Origin: Alkalicoccus luteus
Lineage (GTDB): Bacteria > Bacillota > Bacilli > Bacillales > Salisediminibacteriaceae
Direction of reading: 5' to 3'
Assembly (NCBI RefSeq): GCF_012034335.1
Contig: NZ_JAATHJ010000034.1
Span: 1-36,577, forward strand
DNA length: 36,577 bases
The notes beneath the pieces were generated by a model. That model did not search any database. It was given only the letters and a program-made list of their open reading frames with translations, and was not told the origin of the DNA. Shown piece after piece: positions 7,480 to 15,624 of the stretch; within the stretch, counting starts at the first letter, position 1, and each line of letters starts with the position of its first letter. The position numbers were made by a program, and so were the translations under genes.

Positions 7480-7510
7480 AAGCGTATGAATTTCATCAGG
7501 AGGGCTCAGG

Positions 7511-8737
7511 ATGAACCAGACTATTTTTCTTATTGATATGCAATCGTTTTTTGCCTCTGTGGAACAGCAGAAGTACGGACTTGCACCGGGAACGCCGCTT
7601 GTCGTTTCAGGCGCTCCCTCGCGTCCGTCCGGCGTGATTCTGGCTGCGAGTCCGGAAGCGAAACAAGCTGGCATTACCAACGGGGAACGACTCCGCGATG
7701 CAAGGCTGAAGTGTCCGAATGTCCGTGTTGTACCACCTCATATGCAGGATTATCTCGACTGGTCGCTGCGCATCACGGATATTTTTGAAACCTTTACTGA
7801 TCAGGTAGAGCCGTACAGCATTGATGAGCAGTTTATGGATGTGTCCGGTTCGATCCATCTGTTCGGTTCACCGGAACAGACAGCTGCTGCCGTTCAGGAA
7901 GCCGTCTATCAGGAAACCGGAGTTTATGCGCGTGTCGGTATCGGCGACAATAAGGTGCTTGCTAAAATGGCATGTGATTTATTTGCAAAGAAGAACAAAA
8001 ATGGTCAGGCCCGGCTCACATTAGAGAACGTGGAAGCGCATCTCTGGCCGCTTCCTGTAGACGATCTTTTCCGTGCCGGCACGAAAATGAGCCGGCACCT
8101 GCGCATGCGCGGGCTGCAGACAATTGGAGACTTTGCGGCACTGGAGCCGGAAGAAGTCCGCTCCAGATGGGGCATTCACGGTCAGGTGCTGTGGATGAAT
8201 GCACGCGGCGTCGACTATTCCCCTGTTACTGCCGAGACCTTCTCCAGTCAAAAAGCGATTGGAAACGGAATGACGCTTCCGGCTGAATACGTTCGTCTGG
8301 AAGATATTGAACTTGTGCTGCTCGAGCTTTGCGATGAAGTATGCAGCCGGGCCCGGCGGGAGTTGAAAGCAGGACTGACTGTTTCCTGCGGTGCTTCTGG
8401 TCCGGCCGGCGGCTTTCACCGCAGCATCTCCATGCAGGAGCCGTCCAGTGCCGCAGCTTCAGTCTTTTCTGCAGCAGCTTCTCTGCTGCGCCGCTTCTGG
8501 TCAGGCTTCCCTGTCCGCCGGCTTCATGTTTCCCTATCCGGACTTTCACCTGATGGATGCATCCAGTTAAATCTGTTTCGCGACCCTGAAAAGCAGCTCG
8601 CCTCCCGGGAGATCGGCTATACAACGGACCGCATCCATGAACGCTTTGGCAAGGACGCCGTCAGGCGCGCCTCTTCCATGCTGCCAGCTTCACAGTTTCA
8701 GGAACGGGCCCAGCGAATAGGTGGTCATTTTAAATGA
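7511..8737 (+). CDS. yqjW: Y-family (translesion) DNA polymerase, UvrX/YqjW type
   Basis: This 408-residue error-prone polymerase copies past damaged template bases. Metal-binding catalytic residues are in place: Asp9 (FLIDMQSFFASVE) and Asp105-Glu106 (YSIDEQF). The steric region and the helix-hairpin-helix stretch (about 180-235) follow, then the little-finger domain. AGGAGG at 7498-7503 sets the ATG. The C-terminus lacks a clear beta-clamp peptide by eye. A LexA box in the promoter shows DNA damage control. The next gene, YolD-like, overlaps by four bases (ATGA), which is the yqjW-yqjX arrangement of B. subtilis. The symbol is given by that analogy. Confidence 0.95.
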   Translation: MNQTIFLIDMQSFFASVEQQKYGLAPGTPLVVSGAPSRPSGVILAASPEAKQAGITNGERLRDARLKCPNVRVVPPHMQDYLDWSLRITDIFETFTDQVEPYSIDEQFMDVSGSIHLFGSPEQTAAAVQEAVYQETGVYARVGIGDNKVLAKMACDLFAKKNKNGQARLTLENVEAHLWPLPVDDLFRAGTKMSRHLRMRGLQTIGDFAALEPEEVRSRWGIHGQVLWMNARGVDYSPVTAETFSSQKAIGNGMTLPAEYVRLEDIELVLLELCDEVCSRARRELKAGLTVSCGASGPAGGFHRSISMQEPSSAAASVFSAAASLLRRFWSGFPVRRLHVSLSGLSPDGCIQLNLFRDPEKQLASREIGYTTDRIHERFGKDAVRRASSMLPASQFQERAQRIGGHFK

Positions 8738-9054
8738 ACGATCGCTATTTAAAACGTGGAAATTTAATGTGGGAAGGCAGCAGAATGATGCTGCACGAGC
8801 ATACTGCTGCTTTAAAAAAGCGGGCCGAGCTTCAGAAGCGTACGCCTCCTCCGGCTCTTACTTCTGAGGACTGGGAGCTTTTTGGAGAGCGCCTTCATGC
8901 GGCTTCCGAGCATGAATTCGAGCTGGAGCTTCTTTACTGGCAGGACGGCTCCGTTTTTTCCGTGACCGGAGTGCCTGTTTTAAAAGCAGGATACATCTAT
9001 ATAGAAGAAACGAGACTGGTGCCAGAACAGCTGATCCGGGCAGCATATGCATAA
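8734..9054 (+). CDS. YolD-like family protein
   Basis: This 106-residue protein begins RYLKRGNLMWEGSRMMLHEH, the R-G-x-x-x-W-x-x-(S/A)-x-M-x-x-x-E pattern of the YolD-like family (YqjX and YolD in B. subtilis). YolD-like proteins are usually encoded right after UvrX/YqjW-type polymerases and are thought to be UmuD-like partners of them; direct biochemical evidence is limited. The start overlaps the polymerase stop as ATGA, so translation is coupled and the SOS promoter drives both. No terminator is obvious before the next gene. Confidence 0.9.
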   Translation: MNDRYLKRGNLMWEGSRMMLHEHTAALKKRAELQKRTPPPALTSEDWELFGERLHAASEHEFELELLYWQDGSVFSVTGVPVLKAGYIYIEETRLVPEQLIRAAYA

Positions 9055-9120
9055 TACTTTTCAATTCAGAACGGCTGTGTCATGCTCACAATGGAACAAT
9101 CATAAAAGGAGTTGACCAGC

Positions 9121-10083
9121 ATGACGCATCATACGATTCCCTTAAGTCAAAGTGTACTGCGCGGTTCGTTCAGCCGGGACTACGATCCTGTGCTGACAGC
9201 TGCTTCCGGGGATACCATTACATTTCAAACACCCGATATTGAATGGGGCTACAGCCCTGATCCGGATACGGCGAAACGACAGCTTCGGCCGGCTGCCGAA
9301 GAAGCGGATCCAAAACACCCGGTCATCGGTCCAATTGAGATTGAGAAAGCTTCTCCCGGCATGACGCTCGAAATACGCATTCAGAAGCTTGAGCCGGGCT
9401 GGTATGGACGAAGCTGGGGCGGCGGAGCCGGAACTTGGCAGAGCGATGCCATGCAGCTGACAGGGGAACGCACGGCAGTCGACTGGCGCCTCGACCGGAA
9501 TGCCTCTGCCGCGACTGCGGAAATAGGCGAGGCGTCGTACACGGTGCCGATGCAGCCATTTCTAGGCTTACTTGCTTTGCAGCCCCGCGGAAGAGACGTC
9601 TATCCGACTCCTCCCCCCTACTATACAGGCGGCAATATAGACTGCCGCGAGCTGACAGAAGGAAGCAGCCTTTTCCTTCCTGTTGAAACAGAAGGAGCGA
9701 TGCTCTATGCCGGAGACGGGCATGCAGCTCAGGGCGATGGTGAAGTAAGCGGCACCGCAATCGAATGTCCAATGGATGAAGCGAGCATTCAGATCATTCT
9801 TCATCCGGACATGACACTTACTCAGCCTTATGCAACAACACCCGCCGGACTTATTACATTCGGTTTTGATACAGACCTGAACATCGCGTGTGCCAATGCT
9901 CTGCGGGATATGAACCGACGAATTGCGGCCGCATATGAGATCACCGAGGAGCAGGCAGCGGCGATTGCAGGAGCTGTTGTTGACCTTCGCATTACTCAGG
10001 TTGTCAACGGTGTGAAAGGTGTCCATGCTGTTCTTCCTGAAGGGCGGCTCCACGTAACCGGTAAAGCGAATAAACGAATCTAA
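9121..10083 (+). CDS. Acetamidase/formamidase family protein
   Basis: This 320-residue protein starts at ATG 9121, set by AAAGGAG at 9105-9111 (a TTG nine bases earlier is unlikely). It belongs to the FmdA/AmdA amidohydrolase family that splits formamide or short amides into ammonia and the acid. Family marks are RPRGRDVYPTPPPYYTGGN-like sequence around residue 160-175, GNIDCREL, and LYAGDGHAAQGDGEVSG, which carry the likely metal ligands. The true substrate is unknown for many members. It is followed by a strong terminator. Its promoter is not clear; read-through from the SOS operon is possible. Confidence 0.93.
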   Translation: MTHHTIPLSQSVLRGSFSRDYDPVLTAASGDTITFQTPDIEWGYSPDPDTAKRQLRPAAEEADPKHPVIGPIEIEKASPGMTLEIRIQKLEPGWYGRSWGGGAGTWQSDAMQLTGERTAVDWRLDRNASAATAEIGEASYTVPMQPFLGLLALQPRGRDVYPTPPPYYTGGNIDCRELTEGSSLFLPVETEGAMLYAGDGHAAQGDGEVSGTAIECPMDEASIQIILHPDMTLTQPYATTPAGLITFGFDTDLNIACANALRDMNRRIAAAYEITEEQAAAIAGAVVDLRITQVVNGVKGVHAVLPEGRLHVTGKANKRI

Positions 10084-10095
10084 ACAGAGCACTAA

Positions 10096-10135
10096 AAAAC
10101 GCTTCCGAAGCCTGCTGGCTTTCGGAAGCGTTTTT
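10096..10135. terminator. Rho-independent terminator, probably bidirectional
   Basis: The stem aacgcttccgaagcc pairs with ggctttcggaagcgtt (one bulged base) and is followed by five or more T on the plus strand; an A-run precedes it. It ends the acetamidase gene and may also serve the minus-strand gene that stops at 10151. Confidence 0.88.
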
Positions 10136-10150
10136 ATTTACTACAAATGA

Positions 10151-10312
10151 TCAGGCCCCGGGTTTACGGGTCCGGTTTGAAAATCGGGCTACCGTATAGT
10201 ACGCCCGGTCGTACAATTTCGCTTTTTCTCGCCGGCGGCGGCGTTCCAGGGATATCCATCCGCCGATGGCAGCAGCTGCAGCTGCTGCCGCAAGTATGAT
10301 CAGCATCCACAT
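10151..10312 (-). CDS. Tiny single-pass membrane protein
   Basis: This 53-codon gene starts at an ATG preceded by AAGGAG 8 bases away, and that site sits right after the stop of the MinD-like gene, so the two form one operon. The product has an N-terminal hydrophobic helix rich in alanine (MWMLIILAAAAAAAAIGGWI), then LERRRRREK, so the basic C-terminal half should stay in the cytoplasm. I do not recognise the family. An anchor or localisation partner for the MinD-like protein is an inference from gene order only. Confidence 0.7.
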   Translation of the reverse strand: MWMLIILAAAAAAAAIGGWISLERRRRREKAKLYDRAYYTVARFSNRTRKPGA

Positions 10313-10322
10313 AGCAGACTCC

Positions 10323-11030
10323 TTATTTTATACGACGATCTCCTGCATCAAACTGCAGAAAGGAAGTCAATTTTTTCCACCCTCGTCCGTAAGCGGATAA
10401 TGGACGAAGCGTTCGATACGACCGATTCGTGCCGTCTTTCAGGTTGCGGGCTGCGTGCCGGAAACGCTGAGCCGAATCCTGATCAGGGTACAAAGCAACA
10501 GGAAACGCTGATTCAGAAGCTTTCATATGTGTAATCCATCCGATTACATTATCGGACAGCGTATAGGAAAGGCAGGCGGCCATCGTACTGTCTTTTTCGG
10601 GATCATACCGGTTCAGGATGACGGCCGGCGAAATGCCGATCGATTCCAGCTTTCCGACGACACCATCTGCACACGGGATGGAGCTTTCCTCCATGGTCGT
10701 AACGAGCACCGTATGAGAACTCAGCTCTCCCCAAGTCAGGTAAGACATATGCGGAACATCTGCAATAATCCATTCAAAGGTGCCCAATTCTGCTTCATGC
10801 TTAATGCTGGAGAGATCTGCTGTCTCCGCCCGCATGATTTTCAGCAGCGGTGTATACGGCACACTTCCGTCCGCCGTTCCGGCCGCACCGGCGAGACAGC
10901 CAGCCTTTTCCGCACAGTCAATCAGCAGTACGCGCCGGCCGCCCAGAGCGAGCGAAACAGCGAGATTAACAGCTGTCGTCGTTGCTCCTGATCCTGTCTC
11001 ACCACTGGTAACACTGACAAATGGAATCAT
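10323..11030 (-). CDS. MinD/ParA-like P-loop protein lacking the Walker A lysine
   Basis: The start is ATG 11030, set by AAAAGGAGG 9 bases upstream, giving 235 residues. The fold resembles MinD/ParA and bacterial tyrosine-kinase ATPases: IPFVSVTSGETGSGATTTAV, then VLLIDCAE (A' motif) and WIIADVPHMSYL (Walker B region). In the P-loop, G-E-T-G-S-G-A-T-T, both the signature lysine and the invariant lysine are absent; Ala16 (codon GCA) stands where Lys binds phosphate. ATP hydrolysis is therefore doubtful. It is co-transcribed with a 53-residue membrane protein. The function is unknown; it could be a nucleotide-binding scaffold. Confidence 0.8.
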   Translation of the reverse strand: MIPFVSVTSGETGSGATTTAVNLAVSLALGGRRVLLIDCAEKAGCLAGAAGTADGSVPYTPLLKIMRAETADLSSIKHEAELGTFEWIIADVPHMSYLTWGELSSHTVLVTTMEESSIPCADGVVGKLESIGISPAVILNRYDPEKDSTMAACLSYTLSDNVIGWITHMKASESAFPVALYPDQDSAQRFRHAARNLKDGTNRSYRTLRPLSAYGRGWKKLTSFLQFDAGDRRIK

Positions 11031-11061
11031 TGCAAAACGCCTCCTTTTAAAAATGAATACC

Positions 11062-11090
11062 TTCCGCGGGTGTTTCTCCTCTGCTACAAT
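11062..11090 (+). promoter_or_regulatory. Promoter of the small Cys-rich protein gene
   Basis: An extended -10, TGC-TACAAT (11082-11090), lies 35 bases before the ATG at 11126. The -35 at 11062-11067 is poor, as expected for extended -10 promoters. Confidence 0.5.
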
Positions 11091-11125
11091 AAGAAGCATA
11101 GAGCCTGAACAAGGAGGTTTTCAAC

Positions 11126-11299
11126 ATGAATTCACGCTATCACTGCTGTGCCACCTGCAGACATTTCTATGCGGAGAAAACGAAAAACGGTATGGCATAC
11201 ACATGTGTGCGCCTGGGATATGTAACGAAACCGAATTATCAGTTTTCCTGCTGGGATCCGCGCAGCGACATCCGGACAAAAATGGAGAACGAACAGTGA
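11126..11299 (+). CDS. Small cysteine-rich protein, possible zinc ribbon
   Basis: This 57-residue gene is shorter than common cut-offs. AAGGAGG at 11111-11117 lies 8 bases before the ATG and a -10 is present, so it is well supported. The product begins MNSRYHCCATCRHFYAEK and later has YTCVRLGYVTKPNYQFSCWDP. The cysteines (C-x2-C, then two single Cys) suggest a zinc ribbon or small redox protein. I recall similar short proteins in other Bacillus genomes but cannot name the family. It is divergent from the MinD-like gene. Confidence 0.8.
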   Translation: MNSRYHCCATCRHFYAEKTKNGMAYTCVRLGYVTKPNYQFSCWDPRSDIRTKMENEQ

Positions 11300-11465
11300 A
11301 GTTCTTTACCCGAATCAGCGGACCTTAAACACCGGTCGTATGAGAACGCATGTTCTATTTAACCATTAACCTGCTGCGATGTCAACCCGGTTTTTCTTCT
11401 TCCCGACCTGTCGGAGCTGCCTGTTGCATCGTGCTTCAGCATCACTGCAAGGAGTGCCGAAAAAA
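11300..11465. other. Gene-free spacer before repeat copy B
   Basis: Short open frames here lack ribosome binding sites. I see no terminator after the Cys-rich gene and no RNA gene. Confidence 0.4.
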
Positions 11466-11823
11466 TAAGGCTCTTTTAATGACTGGTGTTGATAGGAATA
11501 ACATACGCCTGCAACTGCTTTTTTTCGCTTCCAGCAAAGAATTCCTTCCGCTATCCCTTCCTTGCGTATGAGGTGAGCTTCGCGCTTTTTTTCTCTGCAG
11601 GTATCCCGAAAGTCATCTTCTCTCTGCTTTTTGTAAGCGAAAAGGTAGAGAACGAAACGATTTCTCTTCAGTATGATCGAATAGTAGCGAAAACCGGCGG
11701 ACGCCTGTGGAAGAACGAGCTGGGAGGATCCCGCAGTGAAGCGAGGAAGCTGAGGAGCTCGTCCACGGCAAGCCTGCCGAGTTGTAGTGATATGTCCTTC
11801 TATTAACAACAAACTTTAACAGG
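11466..11823 (+). repeat. Dispersed intergenic repeat, copy B
   Basis: This is the partner of 559-872, in inverted orientation. It contains the same ordered blocks (ggctct, gagaacgaaacgat, accggcggacgcctg, atgtccttcta). A segment from about 11697 to 11780 is GC-rich and partly self-complementary (ggcggacgcctgtgg and, later, gctcgtccacggcaagc). It directly abuts the terminator of the S9 peptidase gene. Open frames do not agree with those of copy A. Confidence 0.7.
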
Positions 11824-11830
11824 GCTAAAA

Positions 11831-11864
11831 ATAAAAAAGAACCGCTCCGACCGAGCGGAGCGGT
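11831..11864 (-). terminator. Rho-independent terminator of the peptidase operon
   Basis: The 9-bp stem accgctccg (11841-11849) and cggagcggt (11856-11864) is followed on the minus strand by a T-run (complement of 11832-11839). Confidence 0.88.
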
Positions 11865-11898
11865 AATGAAAAAACTATTTCAGCGGAAAGCTGCTGAA

Positions 11899-13680
11899 TT
11901 ACTGCTGATGCTCGGCCAGAAAGTCGAGCATGCGACGATATACGCGGATTTCATTTTCTTTTTTTGAGAATCCGTGCCCCTCATCATCCAATACGAGATA
12001 GTCCACTTCTGTTCCCTGCCGCTTCAATGCTTCCACGATCTGATCCGATTCTTCTTTGACAACCCGGGGATCATTCGCCCCCTGAATGACCAGCATCGGC
12101 TTTTTCATGCCGTGAAGATACGTGATTGGAGAATCTTTCTCCAGTCTTTTTTTATCTTTAACCGGATCGCCAAGCCAGCGGTCCATAATCGGCTTCCAAT
12201 GATCGGGCACCGATTTAATAAACGTGAACAGATTGGAGACACCGAAAATATCCACGACTGCCCGGAAATAGTCGCTGTGACGCCCGTGTAACAGCAGTGC
12301 CATGTAGCCGCCGTAGCTGCCCCCGACTAAAAAGAGGCGATCCGGGCTGCAGTATCCTTCTCTGAAAAGCCACTCGATCCCGGCTGTACAATCCAGACGC
12401 GGCCCTTCTCCCCAATCTTGTTCCACAAGCTTTACAAATGAAGATCCGTACCCTGTACTTCCGCGGAAGTTCGGAGCAAATACGGCATAGCCTTCGTGCA
12501 GAAATGATTGAAACATGGCCCGGTATTGTCGTCTTTCAGCAGCCTGCGGACCACCGTGCGGCCAGAAAATCATGTGACCATTATCTTTTTCCGGCTTTGG
12601 ACGAAACAACAGTGCTTCAATTTCCCGGCCGTCAAAAGAAGTATAGCTGACCGTTGACGGCTGTACCAACTCTTCGGATGGTACCCCGGGAGCCATATTC
12701 TTCGTAATCATCGTCCAGCCGTCATCCTGGAAGCGGAAAATATTTAACGGTATATCCGCTTCCATTCCAAGCACATAAATATCTCCGCTTCCTGTCACCG
12801 TCACCTGCTGAATAATCGAAAAGGGTGCTCGAAGCTCTTCCGGATCCGGGGAGCCGCTGCGCCAGCGGTAGAGCTTATCCGCTACGCCTTTTTCTGTAGT
12901 GAAAATCAGATCTCCGCTTTCTTCATGCCGTTTCAATGATGTGATGCTTTCATTCGGAAGAGAAAGCACAGGCTGCTGACTGCCGTCCGTCAGATCAACC
13001 TCCGTTAAAAACGCGTATTCCGCCTCTTCATTCGTAATCATAAGCAGTGTACTGTCATCCGTAAACACAGCATCTCCGGTAACGTGGGGCTCATCCGGGT
13101 TCCGGCTGAGCGGCCGCCATTCCCCATTATAGACAGCATATGCAGGCACATGTGTATTCGCCCGCATTTCGCTCACAACCGCAAGCGATCCATCCGGACT
13201 AACCGACTTAAAGAAAGCTGCACCTCGCTTTCCTTCAAACAGCTGCTCAAGCGAATGGCTTTCCAGATCATAGCGCCAACCGGTTAAAAAAGACGAATTG
13301 CCTCTGCTCGACGAAAAATACAGACTGCCGTCTTCCCGCAGATCATGAAAAAAATGTTTTTCTCCGGGCCGTGCTTCAAAGAGCTGTTCTGCAAGACCGC
13401 CGGACGGAGGCAGTGCATGAAGCTGATAATTTTCATCGCCGTCCTTGTCGAAGGCAGCAACGACACAGGATCCACGCTTATCTTCTTTTAGAAATTGAGC
13501 TGACTGGCCGGTCTGAGCGAACAAATAAGGAAAGCCTTTCGGTAAATCCATCGCCCATACGTTCATTTTGCCATTCAGATTCGTTGAAAAAAGCAGCCGT
13601 TTTTCATCCGGTGAGATGGAAAAATGCTGAATCACGTAGGTTCGGAAAAACTGCTCGACGCGCGCCGGACGAAATTTCAT
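11899..13680 (-). CDS. S9 family (prolyl oligopeptidase-type) peptidase
   Basis: This 593-residue cytoplasmic serine peptidase has an N-terminal beta-propeller (about 1-330, with WD-like SPDG and SxDG repeats) that restricts access, and a C-terminal alpha/beta hydrolase domain. The catalytic triad is Ser455 (GGSYGG), Asp537 (GANDPRV) and His569 (DEGHGF). A typical HGGPQ oxyanion motif lies near 375. It resembles YuxL-type acylaminoacyl peptidases that trim short or acylated peptides. There is no signal peptide. Its ATG overlaps the stop of the dehydrogenase gene by four bases (ATGA), so the two are translated together. Confidence 0.95.
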   Translation of the reverse strand: MKFRPARVEQFFRTYVIQHFSISPDEKRLLFSTNLNGKMNVWAMDLPKGFPYLFAQTGQSAQFLKEDKRGSCVVAAFDKDGDENYQLHALPPSGGLAEQLFEARPGEKHFFHDLREDGSLYFSSSRGNSSFLTGWRYDLESHSLEQLFEGKRGAAFFKSVSPDGSLAVVSEMRANTHVPAYAVYNGEWRPLSRNPDEPHVTGDAVFTDDSTLLMITNEEAEYAFLTEVDLTDGSQQPVLSLPNESITSLKRHEESGDLIFTTEKGVADKLYRWRSGSPDPEELRAPFSIIQQVTVTGSGDIYVLGMEADIPLNIFRFQDDGWTMITKNMAPGVPSEELVQPSTVSYTSFDGREIEALLFRPKPEKDNGHMIFWPHGGPQAAERRQYRAMFQSFLHEGYAVFAPNFRGSTGYGSSFVKLVEQDWGEGPRLDCTAGIEWLFREGYCSPDRLFLVGGSYGGYMALLLHGRHSDYFRAVVDIFGVSNLFTFIKSVPDHWKPIMDRWLGDPVKDKKRLEKDSPITYLHGMKKPMLVIQGANDPRVVKEESDQIVEALKRQGTEVDYLVLDDEGHGFSKKENEIRVYRRMLDFLAEHQQ

Positions 13681-14681
13681 TCTCCTACCTCCTCAGCAAT
13701 TCGGAAAGCGATCTTTCCAAATTGAGCGCCTGTATCCAAGCGTTGGAACGCTTCCTCTGCCTGATCCAGTGAAAAAGTCTGGTCCATCAGCGGGTGAACG
13801 TTATGCTTGCTGATGAACGCGAGCATGTCACGATATTCTTCGTGACTCCCCATCGTCGATCCTAAAAGGTTGTACTGGCCATAGAAAAACTCACGCAAGT
13901 TGAGCTTGACCTCGTCTCCGGCAGAAGCACCAAACATGACCATGGTTCCACCCTTTTTCAGCTGATTCAGAGATTGCTGAAACGTAGCTGCTCCAACTGT
14001 CTCAACAACAAGATCCACTTTTTCTCCCTGAAGCTGTTCCTCCCAGTCACCCGCGCTGTCAATGGCTGCATCGGCGCCGGCTTCAAGCGCCATGCGACGT
14101 TTTTCCTCCGAACGTGATGTCACTATGACACGGGCTCCAATTTTTTTAGCAAACAAGAGCATAAGTGATACCGCCCCGCTTCCTATACCAGGAAGAAGCA
14201 CCGTATCGGAGCTCTGCAGGTTTCCCCGGGTGAAAAGAGCCCGGTATGCTGTTAATGCAGCGAGCGAGAAAACACCAGCTTCCTCCCAGGATAAGTGCGG
14301 AGGCTTTGGTTCCAGCGAAGAAGCCGGAACGATGACGTATTCTGCAAACGTACCGTGCCCTGGAAAGCCGAGAATTTCAAAGCCTTCCGGCGGAGCCGGA
14401 CTTTCCTCGAGCCAGTAAAGGCCTGGATTTACAACGACCGCTTCACCTTCTTCAAACCTTTCTACATCTTCTCCAAGCTTGTCTACGAGTCCGGCGCAGT
14501 CCGAGCCAATGACAAGCGGATCGTCTTCTTTATGGCGATGAAGCACAAAAAGATCCCGGTGATTCAGGCCGGCGGTAACGACTTTCAATCTGACCTCTCC
14601 GGCACCAGGCTCCGGCTTCGGCATATCCTTCAGTGCAGTCCCCTTCAGTCCGGGTTCTCCTGCATGTACAAACGCTTTCAT
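13677..14681 (-). CDS. Zinc-independent MDR-family dehydrogenase/reductase
   Basis: This 334-residue medium-chain dehydrogenase/reductase has an N-terminal catalytic domain with GLNHRDLFV and GSDCAGLV, then a Rossmann domain with a glycine-rich GIGSGAVSLMLL around 165 for NAD(P)H. His and Asn replace the usual catalytic zinc cysteine in the first loop, and no structural-zinc four-cysteine loop is seen, so it is probably a quinone-oxidoreductase-like enzyme of the YogA type. AAAGGAGG precedes the ATG. It is the first gene of an operon with the S9 peptidase; no metabolic link between the two is obvious. Confidence 0.92.
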   Translation of the reverse strand: MKAFVHAGEPGLKGTALKDMPKPEPGAGEVRLKVVTAGLNHRDLFVLHRHKEDDPLVIGSDCAGLVDKLGEDVERFEEGEAVVVNPGLYWLEESPAPPEGFEILGFPGHGTFAEYVIVPASSLEPKPPHLSWEEAGVFSLAALTAYRALFTRGNLQSSDTVLLPGIGSGAVSLMLLFAKKIGARVIVTSRSEEKRRMALEAGADAAIDSAGDWEEQLQGEKVDLVVETVGAATFQQSLNQLKKGGTMVMFGASAGDEVKLNLREFFYGQYNLLGSTMGSHEEYRDMLAFISKHNVHPLMDQTFSLDQAEEAFQRLDTGAQFGKIAFRIAEEVGE

Positions 14682-14700
14682 ATTGAACGTCCTCCTTTGA

Positions 14701-14725
14701 CACTATCTGATAAAGGCTGATAGTG
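14701..14725 (-). promoter_or_regulatory. Inverted repeat, likely operator of the MDR-peptidase operon
   Basis: CACTATC (14701-14707) and GATAGTG (14719-14725) form 7-base arms around an 11-base centre. On the minus strand it lies between a TATAAT (14745-14750) and the ATG at 14681, the normal place for a repressor roadblock. The regulator is unknown. Confidence 0.45.
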
Positions 14726-14744
14726 TTGATTGGTTCCGTTTTCC

Positions 14745-14750
14745 ATTATA
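14745..14750 (-). promoter_or_regulatory. -10 element of the MDR-peptidase operon
   Basis: A perfect TATAAT on the minus strand, about 64 bases before the ATG. The -35 match is weak. Confidence 0.4.
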
Positions 14751-14792
14751 CTATAAGTAAATGCGTGATTCCCAGCGGGGAGGAGGCGGACA

Positions 14793-15092
14793 ATGAAATT
14801 GACGGAAGAACAGCTCCCCGAAAAGGAGCGGCCGGTCTGGCGAAAACTTCAGCAGCTCGAAAACCGGGAAAAGCAGACACTCTGGCTGCTGATTCAGCAT
14901 TCTTCCAAGGATCACCTCTGTATCGTACAGCACATTACCCCTGCGGTTCAGGCACTTGAACAGCATGGACTGATTCAGGCTAATCCTGCTTATCAAGGTA
15001 AAACCGGCATCAGTTTCTACGTACTACGAAACACGCCGCATTTAATGAAAAAGCTGCAGTCTGCCGCTATCCGGCAGGAAAGACCATTATAA
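14793..15092 (+). CDS. Hypothetical protein, possibly winged-helix
   Basis: This 99-residue soluble protein starts at ATG 14793 after GGAGGAGG. It is helical and basic near its C-terminus. The order helix - VQHITPAVQALEQHGLI - strand-like SFYVL could be a winged helix-turn-helix, but I cannot name a family. It is divergent from the MDR-peptidase operon, whose promoter has an inverted repeat, so a local regulator is possible. It is followed 13 bases later by the DUF456 gene in one operon. Confidence 0.75.
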   Translation: MKLTEEQLPEKERPVWRKLQQLENREKQTLWLLIQHSSKDHLCIVQHITPAVQALEQHGLIQANPAYQGKTGISFYVLRNTPHLMKKLQSAAIRQERPL

Positions 15093-15105
15093 GAGGAGGA
15101 ATAGT

Positions 15106-15594
15106 GTGGAACTAATTATCTGGGTGGTCATTGCCGCTCTGTTTCTGTTAAGTTTTGTCGGACTTCTTTATCCGATCATCCCATCTGTGCTTGTCATATG
15201 GGCGGGCGTTATTTTGTACGTCTTTTTTATTGACGGTGCGGCCGTAAGCTGGTATACGTGGCTGTCGCTTGTGCTGCTTACCATCATCATCTTCGTCGCT
15301 GATTACGCCGCCAGCATGTATTTTGTAAAAAAATACGGTTCCACGAAACATGGAATGACGGCAGCAACTGTCGGATTGATTATCGGTACGTTTATTGTGC
15401 CGCCGTTTGGTATTTTGTTCGTCCCTTTCCTGCTCGTTATGGCAACGGAACTGGCTCAAAAACGGACGCTCGCTCAAGCTGCCAAAACGGCAATAGGAAC
15501 GCTGCTGGGCTTTTTAACGAGCACCTTTGCCAAAGCATTGATACAAGCCGCATTGATCGGCATTTTCCTGATCGACGCACTGCTGCTGACGTAA
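15106..15594 (+). CDS. DUF456 family membrane protein (YqgC-like)
   Basis: This 162-residue membrane protein has four or five hydrophobic segments and the family pattern GLLYPIIPSVLVIWAGVILY followed by a second block ADYAASMYFVKKYGSTKHGM. DUF456 members are uncharacterised. The start is GTG 15106, chosen from the GAGGAGGA site at 15093-15100. It lies between two genes in the same direction with short gaps, so it is probably in one operon with them. Confidence 0.9.
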   Translation: MELIIWVVIAALFLLSFVGLLYPIIPSVLVIWAGVILYVFFIDGAAVSWYTWLSLVLLTIIIFVADYAASMYFVKKYGSTKHGMTAATVGLIIGTFIVPPFGILFVPFLLVMATELAQKRTLAQAAKTAIGTLLGFLTSTFAKALIQAALIGIFLIDALLLT

Positions 15595-15624
15595 TCATAC
15601 TGTTAAAGGAGAGCCGAACCTGCT

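Noticed and set aside
11366-11812. Overlapping frames on both strands in 11350-11812
   Set aside because: They fall in repeat copy B and do not agree with any frame in copy A.
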